Source: Niastella yeongjuensis
Lineage (GTDB): Bacteria; Bacteroidota; Bacteroidia; Chitinophagales; Chitinophagaceae
DNA: 64,000 nt
Reading direction: 5' to 3'
Assembly (NCBI RefSeq): GCF_900110245.1
Contig: NZ_FOCZ01000002.1
Location: 310,001-374,000 of the forward strand
Under the pieces are notes generated by a model, which was not told the origin of the DNA, did not search any database, and saw only the letters and a list, made by a program, of their open reading frames with translations. Position numbers and translations under genes: made by a program. Shown piece after piece: positions 25,813-34,214 of this stretch; the first letter of the stretch is position 1; every line of letters starts with the position of its first letter.

Positions 25813-27014
25813 TATTTCTTCTCATTCTCTTCTGTAACCGATTTCCAGATTGAAGTCTGGTTACCAAATATTTTGCTGAACCCACGAACGTCTTCGCCTG
25901 TAAAGCCGGTATTCATTTCACCATATTTGCCAAACTTGCTGCTCATAAGATCATAGGTTGATTCAATACCGATGATCTGGAAGCGATAGGGTTGCAGGTG
26001 AACAAATACGTCGCCGGTTACATGGGCCTGGGAATTTTCGAGGTACGCTTCAATATCGCGCATCACGGGGTCCATGATCTGTCCTTCGTGTAACCAGTTG
26101 CCATAGAATTGGGCCAGCTGGTCTTTCCAGTTCAACTGCCATTTGGTGAGTACGTGCTTTTCCAACGCGTGGTGTGCTTTCAGTATCACCATGGGAGCGG
26201 CTGCTTCAAAACCTACACGGCCTTTAATGCCAATGATGGTATCGCCTACGTGAATATCGCGGCCAACGCCATATGCACCGGCGATGGTTTGCAGGTACTG
26301 GATGGCTTCGCTGGGGTGAGCGAATTCTTTATCGTTGATCTTTTTCAGTTCTCCTTTTTCAAAGCGCAGTTTTACTTCTTCGCTGCCGGTTTGGGTAACC
26401 TGGGTTGGCCATGCTTCTTCTGGCAGCATACCTTTTGATGACAATGTTTCTTTACCACCTACGCTGGTTCCCCACAGGCCTTTATTGATAGAATAAACGG
26501 CTTTGGCGAAGTTCATGTTCACGCCTTTGCCTTTCAGGTATTCAATTTCTGCTTCGCGGCTCAGTTTCAGATCGCGGATAGGGGTAATGATCTCTACACC
26601 GGGGATCAAAATGTGGAATACCATGTCGAAACGAACCTGGTCGTTACCGGCACCGGTGCTGCCATGTGCTACGGCGTCGGCGTTTAATTTCTTTACGTGC
26701 TCTGCAATGTGCAGGGCCTGGCTCAACCGTTCGGCGCTCACACTTAAAGGATAGGTGTTGTTCTTTAACACATTCCCGTAAATGAGGTATTTTATAATGC
26801 GATCGTAGTATCCTTTTATGGCGTTAACTGTTGTATGTGTTTTTACACCCAGATTATAAGCGTGCTCTTCAATTTTCTTCAATTCCTCATCGCTGAAACC
26901 ACCGGTATTTACAATAATGCTGTGCACTTCGTAGCCCTGGTCTTCGCCCAGGTATTTTACACAAAATGTAGTGTCTAAACCACCGCTAAAACCGAGAACA
27001 ACTTTCTTTGCCAT
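25812..27014 (-). CDS. argG: Argininosuccinate synthase
   Basis: ATP-dependent ligation of citrulline with aspartate. The 400-residue protein has the N-type ATP pyrophosphatase loop FSGGLDTTFC at the start, followed by AHGSTGAGNDQVRFD, which contacts citrulline and aspartate. N-terminal and C-terminal domains are both complete. In an acylornithine pathway the deacylase must act before this step. It starts 18 bases after the acyltransferase-like gene ends, so the two are co-transcribed. Confidence 0.95.
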   Translation of the reverse strand: MAKKVVLGFSGGLDTTFCVKYLGEDQGYEVHSIIVNTGGFSDEELKKIEEHAYNLGVKTHTTVNAIKGYYDRIIKYLIYGNVLKNNTYPLSVSAERLSQALHIAEHVKKLNADAVAHGSTGAGNDQVRFDMVFHILIPGVEIITPIRDLKLSREAEIEYLKGKGVNMNFAKAVYSINKGLWGTSVGGKETLSSKGMLPEEAWPTQVTQTGSEEVKLRFEKGELKKINDKEFAHPSEAIQYLQTIAGAYGVGRDIHVGDTIIGIKGRVGFEAAAPMVILKAHHALEKHVLTKWQLNWKDQLAQFYGNWLHEGQIMDPVMRDIEAYLENSQAHVTGDVFVHLQPYRFQIIGIESTYDLMSSKFGKYGEMNTGFTGEDVRGFSKIFGNQTSIWKSVTEENEKK

Positions 27015-27031
27015 CTTCGCAAGAATTGTTT

Positions 27032-27760
27032 TTAGAGATTAAAAAAGTAGTGAAAAAAAGATTTGATCTTGCCGGCTCCGCCGCCAGAAGGGGTGTTGGA
27101 GTCTTTATCTTCCTTAAAGAAAGGCTTCAGCAATTTCCATTGTTTTATTCGTAACAGGCGCTCGAACACGCTCTTCTTCTCTTCGAAGAACTCTTTTGTT
27201 TCCTCTGGCTCGTAGTGATCTTTAGGATCATACAGCATGGCGGTGCACAAACAGTTCTTGCGCTCTTTGCTCATGAGAATATCGTAGTTCACACAGCTTT
27301 TGCAACCGGCCCAGAAGGCTTCATCCTGCGTAAGCTCTGAATAGGTAACGGGCTCGTAACCGAGATCGCTGTTGATCTTCATAACGGCAAGGCCGGTAGT
27401 AAGACCAAAGATCTTTGACTCGGGGAAGGTTTGCCGGCTAAGCTCAAAGATCTTTTTCTTAATAGCTTTTGCCAGGCCGCCTTTGCGGAAGTTGGGCGAA
27501 ACGATCAGCCCCGAATTGGCAACATACTCGCCATGGCTCCAGGTTTCAATGTAACAAAAGCCGGCCCAGATGCCATCCTGGTTAAAAGCGATCACTGCTT
27601 TTCCTTCACGCATCTTCTGTTGTATATAATCGGGCGAACGTTTAGCTATACCGGTTCCGCGGGCTTTGGCCGATGCGGCCATTTCATCGCATATGATCTG
27701 AGCAAAGCTGAGGTGTGATTCGTTGGCTACAATTACCTGAAATTGATGTTGGGTTTCCAT
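27032..27760 (-). CDS. GNAT acyltransferase heading the arginine operon (ArgA-like)
   Basis: A 242-residue protein with a GNAT fold in about the first 150 residues (GFCYIETWSHGEYVANSGLIVSP, FRKGGLAKAIKKKIFEL as the acyl-CoA loop). It ends in a charged tail with a Cys-rich patch (CKSCVNYDILMSKERKNCLC). As first gene of an arginine operon lacking argA and argJ, it most likely makes N-acylglutamate. If the transcarbamylase is succinyl-specific, the donor would be succinyl-CoA. The substrate is inferred from context only. The first in-operon cistron lies 120 bases past the putative leader peptide. Confidence 0.8.
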   Translation of the reverse strand: METQHQFQVIVANESHLSFAQIICDEMAASAKARGTGIAKRSPDYIQQKMREGKAVIAFNQDGIWAGFCYIETWSHGEYVANSGLIVSPNFRKGGLAKAIKKKIFELSRQTFPESKIFGLTTGLAVMKINSDLGYEPVTYSELTQDEAFWAGCKSCVNYDILMSKERKNCLCTAMLYDPKDHYEPEETKEFFEEKKSVFERLLRIKQWKLLKPFFKEDKDSNTPSGGGAGKIKSFFHYFFNL

Positions 27761-27828
27761 TTTTGAAACAAGGCTAAATGTGAAAAATGCAACGGCTTAA
27801 AACATCGTGCCGGAGACGAGGGCTTGTT

Positions 27829-27845
27829 GGAATGAGGTTCATTCC
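27829..27845. promoter_or_regulatory. Perfect hairpin in arginine operon leader
   Basis: GGAATGA, GGT, TCATTCC forms a perfect seven-base-pair stem between the leader reading frame and the first gene. It lacks a T tract, so it is more likely a structural or alternative-pairing element than a terminator. Confidence 0.5.
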
Positions 27846-27880
27846 AAATACCACAAAGCATGCTGTATGGTCAGTGAGTA

Positions 27881-28015
27881 TCAACGTCGCACCCTTACGG
27901 GGATAGGTTGGAAGAAAAAAACTGTACTGAGACGTACAGGAAAAACCCCACGCACTATAGTAATCACGGCTTGCGCGACTACATCAGCGAGTATTATGGT
28001 GAGATTTTTTTGCAT
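27881..28015 (-). CDS. Candidate arginine leader peptide
   Basis: A 44-codon frame upstream of the arginine operon, same strand, that ends 120 bases before the first gene. It is rich in Val and Ile, and its second half holds five arginines (residues 22, 28, 41, 43, 44), finishing VRVRR before TGA. An intrinsic-terminator-like hairpin (27922-27939) with a T tract lies inside the frame; the T tract supplies FFF. A ribosome slowed at Arg22 or Arg28 would sit on or next to this hairpin and could keep it open when arginine is scarce. This is inference: no homologue was checked, and the frame may be fortuitous. Confidence 0.4.
   Translation of the reverse strand: MQKNLTIILADVVAQAVITIVRGVFPVRLSTVFFFQPIPVRVRR
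27915..27939 (-). terminator. Terminator-like hairpin inside the arginine leader
   Basis: The minus strand reads CTGTAC, GTCTCA, GTACAG, then seven T. This is a canonical intrinsic terminator shape with a short stem, located about 160 bases before the first arginine gene, where an attenuator would be expected. Confidence 0.6.
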
Positions 28016-28180
28016 TTTAAACGGGTATGCTTTTAAATCAATAGATTTTGTCACCGCAAAGAAAAACAACTTTTTACAATCAATGGGGATTTTTGGTGTA
28101 AAATTTTAGCTAATTCCCAAATTAATTGTGTAAGCACCTTTCTGCAATAAGACAATCAAACAGTCAAATTGTTCAATAAA

Positions 28181-28939
28181 CTAAACTATACGGGTAGGCA
28201 CCGAATGGATGGCGGCGCTCATTTCTTTTATCAGCGAAGCATCTTTCTCGATGGCATTCCCAATAACGATCATATCGGCACCGGCTTTGCAATTAAGATA
28301 AGCCTTTTCAGGGTCAAGTATACCGCCACCAACTACAAGTGGCACTTCAATTACCTGCGCCACCTTCTCAATCATGCTTTCGTTGATGGGGCGTTTGGCA
28401 CCGCTGCCTGCATCCATAAAGATCAGCTTCATGCCCAGCATTTCACCGGCCATGGCGGTACACATAGCAATTTCATTTTTATCGGCAGGTATAGGTGCCG
28501 CATTGCTGATGTAAGAAACGGTTGTGGGAGCGCCACCGTCAATGACCATATACCCGGTTGAGATGATCTCTAACCGGCTTTGTTTTACAAACGGAGCAGA
28601 AATAACGTGCTGACCGATCAGCAGTTCTGCATTGCGACCGGAAATAAGCGACAGGTAAAGCAAAGCATCGGCATATGAAGTTATTTGCGATGGACTGCCC
28701 GGGAACAGGATCACCGGAATATTGCAATTCTTTTTTATTTGCTGTACTACCTCATCGAGGCGGTTGGTAACAACCAGGCTTCCACCCACCAGCAAGTAAT
28801 CCACTTTTGCTTCAATTGCCAATGCGGTCAATTCATCTATCTTATCTACCGTAACCTTGTCTGGGTCAATCAGTACCGCAAAAGACTTCTGTCCATTCGC
28901 CTTATGTTGCAGTAAAGATTGATATATGCGATTCGTCAT
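28181..28939 (-). CDS. Geranylgeranylglyceryl phosphate synthase family (PcrB/GGGPS-like)
   Basis: A 252-residue TIM-barrel prenyltransferase that links a polyprenyl diphosphate to sn-glycerol-1-phosphate through an ether bond. Visible signatures are AVLIDPDKV near the N-terminus, LLVGGSLVV, LFPGSPSQIT, the FMDAGSGAK loop and the VGGGI phosphate-binding segment near the C-terminus. This group is archaeal in origin but widespread in Bacteroidetes, where the physiological product is poorly understood. Archaeal enzymes make the first membrane-lipid ether bond. The gene stands alone, diverging from nothing obviously lipid-related. Chain-length preference (C20 or longer) cannot be judged here. Confidence 0.88.
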   Translation of the reverse strand: MTNRIYQSLLQHKANGQKSFAVLIDPDKVTVDKIDELTALAIEAKVDYLLVGGSLVVTNRLDEVVQQIKKNCNIPVILFPGSPSQITSYADALLYLSLISGRNAELLIGQHVISAPFVKQSRLEIISTGYMVIDGGAPTTVSYISNAAPIPADKNEIAMCTAMAGEMLGMKLIFMDAGSGAKRPINESMIEKVAQVIEVPLVVGGGILDPEKAYLNCKAGADMIVIGNAIEKDASLIKEMSAAIHSVPTRIV

Positions 28940-29030
28940 GCTGGGCTATTGGTGACTACAAAAATGCAAAAAGTTTTCCAAAGGGGCGATAACGTGCCGA
29001 AACTTTTACCGTTTATTGTTATTCAGGGCA

Positions 29031-29786
29031 TTATAATCTGCTAAAAGCAGTCACCTGAACCAGGTTTTCGTGCGACCATCCCGCTGCCGCATCTTTGATA
29101 AGCCGTAACATGTACGATAACTCCAGGTCAATATGCCGGTTGAACCGGTAACCGGCGCCTACCAGGCTGCGATTTTGATCGAACCACTTGCCATTTACAT
29201 ACTGCCGGCCGCTCACATTAAAAAAGAATTCATTTTGCAGCAACACATAAGTGCCTTTGTTAAAGTCGTTTACGAATGAAACCAGGGGAATCTGTTCCCT
29301 GAGCTGATAACGTAACCGGTTGCTGAAGGAAGTTCCCGTTTTTTTCAGGTCATCATTTCCCTCTACCAGGTTGGGCAGCCACCGGTTTTCGAGCCGCAGC
29401 CGGTGCCGCATAAAAGTTTTATGGCGATGCCCTTCGGTACCAAAATAAACGGGATGAATATACCAGGCCTGTTCAAGTGCCTGATGCTCTGCGGCATAGC
29501 CGGTAGTGCCGCTAATTGTACGGCGGTTGTCGGTAAGGCAATAGCCGCCGCCCACACTCCACTGGCTGTTCAATTGTACAAAAGCACCGGTCCGTAATAA
29601 AAAGGTTTGCAGGTATTGTCTTTGGGGATCACTGCGGAAACTGGCCTCTAACTGATACACTACTTTACGTGAGATCGAGAACTGGTTATTCGTTGTAGCC
29701 CAGCCAGATAAAGCAATCTGTGACCGGCTGTTATAACCAGCGATCATTCCAACCATCACCCACGTTAATTGTTTATAAAAGGACAT
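29031..29786 (-). CDS. DUF2490 outer-membrane protein
   Basis: A 251-residue protein with a short N-terminal hydrophobic segment that may act as a signal. Repeated beta-strand segments alternate aromatic and polar residues (QRQYLQTFLLRTGAFVQL, HKTFMRHRLRLENRW, HIDLELSYMLRL). This fits DUF2490, a family of small predicted outer-membrane barrels whose function is unknown. It ends in an aromatic-rich region (VQVTAFSRL). No operon partner is apparent. Confidence 0.75.
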   Translation of the reverse strand: MSFYKQLTWVMVGMIAGYNSRSQIALSGWATTNNQFSISRKVVYQLEASFRSDPQRQYLQTFLLRTGAFVQLNSQWSVGGGYCLTDNRRTISGTTGYAAEHQALEQAWYIHPVYFGTEGHRHKTFMRHRLRLENRWLPNLVEGNDDLKKTGTSFSNRLRYQLREQIPLVSFVNDFNKGTYVLLQNEFFFNVSGRQYVNGKWFDQNRSLVGAGYRFNRHIDLELSYMLRLIKDAAAGWSHENLVQVTAFSRL

Positions 29787-30011
29787 GGGGGCAAAGAAAA
29801 TGAAGATTTCCCTAAAAAGTAATCAACATTACGCCGTATTCTGTGCAAAAATCAAGTAAGTCACAACCAGCTTGCATCTTAGTATTTTTCACATCCTTTT
29901 TCCACAGCTGTGCATATTTCAGGCTCGGAAATGTGGCCGTTGAAAGATACTTTCGTTCTTCACCCCGTATCCCTTCACCTTGATTTAATCATGTTAAAAA
30001 CTTACTAACCA

Positions 30012-33000
30012 ATGGCCATTAAAAAGCAATCGAAAGGCTTACAGTTCAATCGCCGATTCACCCGTGATGGAGTGTCCGTTTTTGATCAGTTTGAATACGA
30101 TTACCGAACGTCGGTTATTCGCAACCCAAGTGGTGAAGTGGTGTTTGAAATGAACAATGTGGAGGTGCCCAAACACTGGAGTCAGATTGCTACAGATATT
30201 CTGGCCCAGAAGTATTTCCGCAAGGCAGGCGTTCCCCAACAGGATGGGTCTTTAGGTCGCGAAACATCGGTAAAACAAGTGGCCCACCGTATGGCGAACT
30301 GCTGGCGGGTATGGGGTGAAAAACATGGCTATTTTGCTTCAGAGCAGGATGCCACTATTTTTTATGAAGAATTGGTGCATTGTATCCTGAACCAGTCCTG
30401 CACACCTAACAGCCCGCAATGGTTCAATTCAGGTTTGTTTGAAAGCTATGGCATTAAAGGCAAACCACAGGGGCACTATTATGTAGACCCTGTTGATGGT
30501 CAATTAAAGAAATCAACCTCAGCATATGAACGTCCACAACCACATGCCTGTTTCATCTTAAGCGTGGAAGATGACCTGGTGAACGAAGGTGGGATCATGG
30601 ATCTGTGGATGCGCGAAGCCCGCATCTTTAAATATGGTAGTGGGGTAGGAACTAACTTCTCACACATCAGAGGCGAAGGGGAGAAATTAAGCGGCGGCGG
30701 AACTTCCAGTGGGTTGATGAGCTTTTTAAAGATCGGTGACCGTGCAGCCGGCGCCATCAAAAGCGGTGGTACCACCCGCAGGGCAGCCAAAATGGTTTGT
30801 CTTGACCTCGATCACCCCGAGATCATGGAATTCATAAACTGGAAAGTTGAAGAAGAAAAGAAAGTAGGCGCACTCATCGCCGCAGGTTATCCCAGCGATT
30901 ACGAAGGCGAAGCATACAGAACCGTGAGCGGACAAAACTCCAACAACTCCATTCGCATCTCCAATGAGTTTTTCGAAAAGCTGGAGAATGATGAAGACTG
31001 GGAATTAAAAGCCCGCACCGATGGCCGTGTAATGAAACGCATTCCGGCTAAGGAAGTATGGAACCAGATCTCCTATGCTGCCTGGCGTTGTGCCGATCCT
31101 GGTACGCAGTATGATACCACCATCAACGAGTGGCATACCAGTCCCAAAGGCGGTCGCATCAACGCTTCCAATCCTTGTAGTGAATACATGTTCCTAGATA
31201 ATACGGCCTGTAACCTGGCATCGGCCAACCTGCGCCGTTTTTATAACGAGACTACCAATACATTCGACGTAGCAGGTTTTGAATATATCTGCCGTTTGTG
31301 GACGGTAGTGTTGGAGATCTCTGTGCTGATGGCACAGTTCCCGTCAAAAGAAGTAGCGCAGCTGAGCTACGATTATCGTACGCTGGGCCTTGGTTATGCC
31401 AACCTGGGTTCCATGTTGATGGTGATGGGCATTCCTTATGATAGTGAAGAAGCCCGCGGTATCTCTGGCGCTATCACCGCTATCATGACGGGTATTGCAT
31501 ATAAAACATCGGCAGAAATTGCATCTATACTGGGGCCCTTCAGCCGGTTTGAAGAGAACCGCGAAGATATGTTGCGGGTTATGCGCAACCACCGCCTGGC
31601 CGCCTATGATGCAGATGACTATGAAAAACTGCACATAAAACCTCAGGGTATAAAAGCAAAATATTGTCCGGATTACCTGTTGAAAGCTGCTACAAAAGCA
31701 TGGGATGAAGCGGTACAGTTAGGCGAGAAATATGGTTATCGCAATGCACAGGTTACTGTAATTGCCCCTACCGGCACCATTGGCCTGGTTATGGATTGCG
31801 ATACCACTGGTGTGGAACCCGATTTTGCGCTGGTTAAATTTAAAAAACTCAGTGGTGGTGGCTACTTCAAGATCATTAACCAGAGTGTACCCACCGCATT
31901 GAAAAACCTGGGTTATCAAACACGTGAAATCGAAAGTATTGTAAAATATGCAGTAGGCGCAGGTACTTTTGTAGGCGCTCCGCATATCAATCACCAGACA
32001 TTAAGCGAGAAAGGATTTATAGCTGAAGAAATAAGAAAGTTAGATGCCGCAGTAGCATCTGCCTTTGAGATCGGATTCGTATTCAATGTGTACACGCTTG
32101 GCGAAGAATGCCTGCAACGCCTGGGATTCAAACCCGAACAGTATTTTAATTTCGAGTGGAGCCTGCTGGAAGCATTAGGCTTTACCGACGAAGAAGTAGA
32201 AGCCGCCAATGATTACATCTGCGGTACCATGACCATTGAAGGCGCCCCCTTCCTGAAGGCCGAACATTTGCCCGTTTTTGACTGTGCCAACAAGTGCGGT
32301 AAAAAGGGACAACGGTACATTCATGCCCATGGCCATATTCGCATGATGGCCGCCGCACAGCCCTTCCTGAGTGGTGCTATTTCAAAAACCATTAACCTGC
32401 CCAATGAGGCAACAATAGATGAAATTGCCGATGCGTACATGATGAGCTGGAAACTGGGCTTAAAAGCTTGCGCGTTATACCGCGATGGTTCCAAGTTAAG
32501 TCAGCCGCTCAGCAATAAGAGCGATAAGAAGAAGAAAGCAGAAGACGAGACCAGCGAAACCACAACAGCCGCTGAACCACAGGAATCGAACATTGTTGAC
32601 CTGGGCAAACTTACCATCACCGAGTTGCTGGGTGAGGTACAAAAACGCGTGCAGGCCTCGCCCGATACCAAACTGAAACGGGAACTGGCGCGTATTGTTG
32701 AACGCAGAACCTTACCGGCCAAACGCCGTGGCTTTACACAAAAGGCCAAAATAAACGGACAGGCATTGTTCTTACGCACTGGAGAATATGGCGATGGAAC
32801 GGTAGGAGAGATCTTTATCGACATGGCAAAAGAAGGCGCTACCATGCGTAGTATGCTGAATTGTTTTGCTATTGCTATTTCCATTGGCCTGCAATATGGG
32901 GTGCCGTTGGAAGAGTATGTTGAGAAGTTTGTGTTCACCCGATTTGATCCGGCAGGTATGGTTGATCACCCGAACATTAAGAGCACCACTTCAATTGTAG

Positions 33001-33380
33001 ACTTTATTTTCCGTGCCCTGGCGTATGAATACCTGGGTAGAACCGACCTGGTACATGTACTCGACAAGCCGGAAGTAATGAATACCGGAGTAGATGAATG
33101 GGATGAAATTCCCACATCACTGGAGTATGATAAGAAAACGCCTCCATTGAGTGATGTACGGGTTGTTCCCGGTAAACCTACAAAAACACCAGAAGCAGAA
33201 TCTTTAAAACCCGTAAAAGCCACTGTTAAAAAAGCAGAAGCAGGCATCGATGCCATCAATGCTGCCGCGAAAAGCATGCAAAGTGATGCGCCGGCCTGTA
33301 ATACCTGCGGGCATATTACCATCCGCAGCGGAACCTGCTATAAATGCCTCAATTGCGGTAATAGCATGGGGTGTAGTTAG
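30012..33380 (+). CDS. nrdJ: Adenosylcobalamin-dependent (class II) ribonucleotide reductase
   Basis: A 1122-residue oxygen-independent reductase that makes deoxyribonucleotides using a cobalamin-derived radical. The core shows SCTPNSPQWFNSGL, the cysteine in ASNPCSEYMFLDNTACNLAS, and IAPTGTIGLVMDCDTTGVEPD, a typical NrdJ segment. The last 30 residues hold two CxxC pairs (CNTCGH, CYKCLNCG), the C-terminal metal or redox tail of this group. A low-complexity linker (about residues 840-865) separates the core from an NrdJ-specific C-terminal domain. No cobalamin riboswitch is recognisable in the 225 bases upstream, although the enzyme needs B12. Confidence 0.95.
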   Translation: MAIKKQSKGLQFNRRFTRDGVSVFDQFEYDYRTSVIRNPSGEVVFEMNNVEVPKHWSQIATDILAQKYFRKAGVPQQDGSLGRETSVKQVAHRMANCWRVWGEKHGYFASEQDATIFYEELVHCILNQSCTPNSPQWFNSGLFESYGIKGKPQGHYYVDPVDGQLKKSTSAYERPQPHACFILSVEDDLVNEGGIMDLWMREARIFKYGSGVGTNFSHIRGEGEKLSGGGTSSGLMSFLKIGDRAAGAIKSGGTTRRAAKMVCLDLDHPEIMEFINWKVEEEKKVGALIAAGYPSDYEGEAYRTVSGQNSNNSIRISNEFFEKLENDEDWELKARTDGRVMKRIPAKEVWNQISYAAWRCADPGTQYDTTINEWHTSPKGGRINASNPCSEYMFLDNTACNLASANLRRFYNETTNTFDVAGFEYICRLWTVVLEISVLMAQFPSKEVAQLSYDYRTLGLGYANLGSMLMVMGIPYDSEEARGISGAITAIMTGIAYKTSAEIASILGPFSRFEENREDMLRVMRNHRLAAYDADDYEKLHIKPQGIKAKYCPDYLLKAATKAWDEAVQLGEKYGYRNAQVTVIAPTGTIGLVMDCDTTGVEPDFALVKFKKLSGGGYFKIINQSVPTALKNLGYQTREIESIVKYAVGAGTFVGAPHINHQTLSEKGFIAEEIRKLDAAVASAFEIGFVFNVYTLGEECLQRLGFKPEQYFNFEWSLLEALGFTDEEVEAANDYICGTMTIEGAPFLKAEHLPVFDCANKCGKKGQRYIHAHGHIRMMAAAQPFLSGAISKTINLPNEATIDEIADAYMMSWKLGLKACALYRDGSKLSQPLSNKSDKKKKAEDETSETTTAAEPQESNIVDLGKLTITELLGEVQKRVQASPDTKLKRELARIVERRTLPAKRRGFTQKAKINGQALFLRTGEYGDGTVGEIFIDMAKEGATMRSMLNCFAIAISIGLQYGVPLEEYVEKFVFTRFDPAGMVDHPNIKSTTSIVDFIFRALAYEYLGRTDLVHVLDKPEVMNTGVDEWDEIPTSLEYDKKTPPLSDVRVVPGKPTKTPEAESLKPVKATVKKAEAGIDAINAAAKSMQSDAPACNTCGHITIRSGTCYKCLNCGNSMGCS

Positions 33381-33443
33381 TAGACTGTGATTGTGAAGAC
33401 CGCCTTAAGCTCATTTTTTGGACGGTTATATTTTATAAATTTT

Positions 33444-33473
33444 AATCCGCTCATGTCAATGGGCGGATTTTTT
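33444..33473 (+). terminator. Intrinsic terminator after nrdJ
   Basis: AATCCGCTCAT (33444-33454), loop, ATGGGCGGATT (33459-33469), then TTTT. The stem is 11 bp with one wobble. Confidence 0.88.
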
Positions 33474-33625
33474 GTTTAAAACCCCGGGGAAATGGTATGA
33501 AATCCCGGGAAAATAGGGTGAAATCCTATCTCAAATGTCGGAGATTCATTCGCTTTAGCATTTATTTATATGTTTTAAAGTATTAATCTAAAAGCCAGGT
33601 ACGTTTATCCCTAAATCCCAACCCC

Positions 33626-33754
33626 ATGCACATGAAATGGAGATCTCTCTTACTGGCAGTTATCTGCCTTATTTTTTTTGCCTCCTGTACAAGATTTATT
33701 TCACCATATGAAGCAGCCAATGGCCGTGCTAAATGTGGTCGCGGAGTACGATGA
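33626..33754 (+). CDS. Small lipoprotein, 42 residues
   Basis: Starts MHMKWRSLLLAVICLIFFAS followed by CTRFISPYEAANGRAKCGRG and a short end. The hydrophobic core and FFASC lipobox mark a lipoprotein signal peptide with Cys21 as the lipidated residue. The mature part is only about 22 residues, basic, with a second cysteine in KCGRG. Small lipoproteins with a similar AANGxxKCGR end are, as I recall, common in Bacteroidetes and of unknown function. A third-codon ATG is an alternative start. It sits alone between the nrdJ terminator and a structured non-coding stretch. Confidence 0.7.
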   Translation: MHMKWRSLLLAVICLIFFASCTRFISPYEAANGRAKCGRGVR

Positions 33755-34214
33755 GAATCCATTTAACCCATTAAACTTATTTATTGCGCAGTATCCTGTT
33801 TTTTCGGGTTACTGGGCATTTTTGTTCCGATCATCTCATCCCCACCATCCCACCCCCCAGTCAAATATACCCGATCACCCCAATATGCGTTTTATTCTTA
33901 TGTCGTTGATATCCATTATGTTAATAATTTACGTCATTTCGCACCCCACCACAAAGTGGTATTGTAAACCGCCACTTTCCACAATACTTTTGCAACACGA
34001 AGCCTTTTTGCCCTCTGCACTACATTATTCGAACGAATTACTAAACCTCAAGTGTAGCCATTAAGAACAATTTTGCCCTGAAAACAGGACATTCCCGCTT
34101 CGGCGGGATAGTTTCATGTGCACTGCTGGACAGGGTTCATTAATTTGGACCCTGTTTTTATCCCAGCCTTGTCTGGGAATTCTTACTTTTACGCCCTTAA
34201 TGGGGGAAAACTGA
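33755..34214 (+). other. 460-base gap with structured RNA-like 3' end
   Basis: No credible gene. A 7-bp stem AAAGTGG/CCACTTT lies near 33954-33980. The last part holds three consecutive hairpins: TCCCGC-TTCG-GCGGGA (34093-34108, UUCG loop), ACAGGGT/ACCCTGT followed by TTTTT (34130-34159) and TCCCAG/CTGGGA (34161-34178). This could be a long 3' UTR of the small lipoprotein or a separate small RNA. Confidence 0.45.
34130..34159 (+). terminator. Intrinsic terminator of unassigned transcript
   Basis: ACAGGGT (34130-34136) pairs with ACCCTGT (34149-34155), extended by G-T wobbles, followed by five T. No gene ends within 370 bases upstream. Confidence 0.7.

Noticed and set aside
27807-28109. Plus-strand frame opposite the arginine leader region
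   Set aside because: Composition is unlike neighbours, there is no start context, and the minus strand has the operon orientation and regulatory hairpin.
29787-30011. Cobalamin riboswitch upstream of the B12-dependent ribonucleotide reductase
   Set aside because: I looked for the B12 box and a multi-stem leader and saw none; the gap is only 225 bases with no convincing structure.
33678-34064. Plus-strand 128-codon frame overlapping the small lipoprotein gene
   Set aside because: Its start is inside the lipoprotein gene in another frame; the protein has low-complexity Pro/His runs and no recognisable feature.
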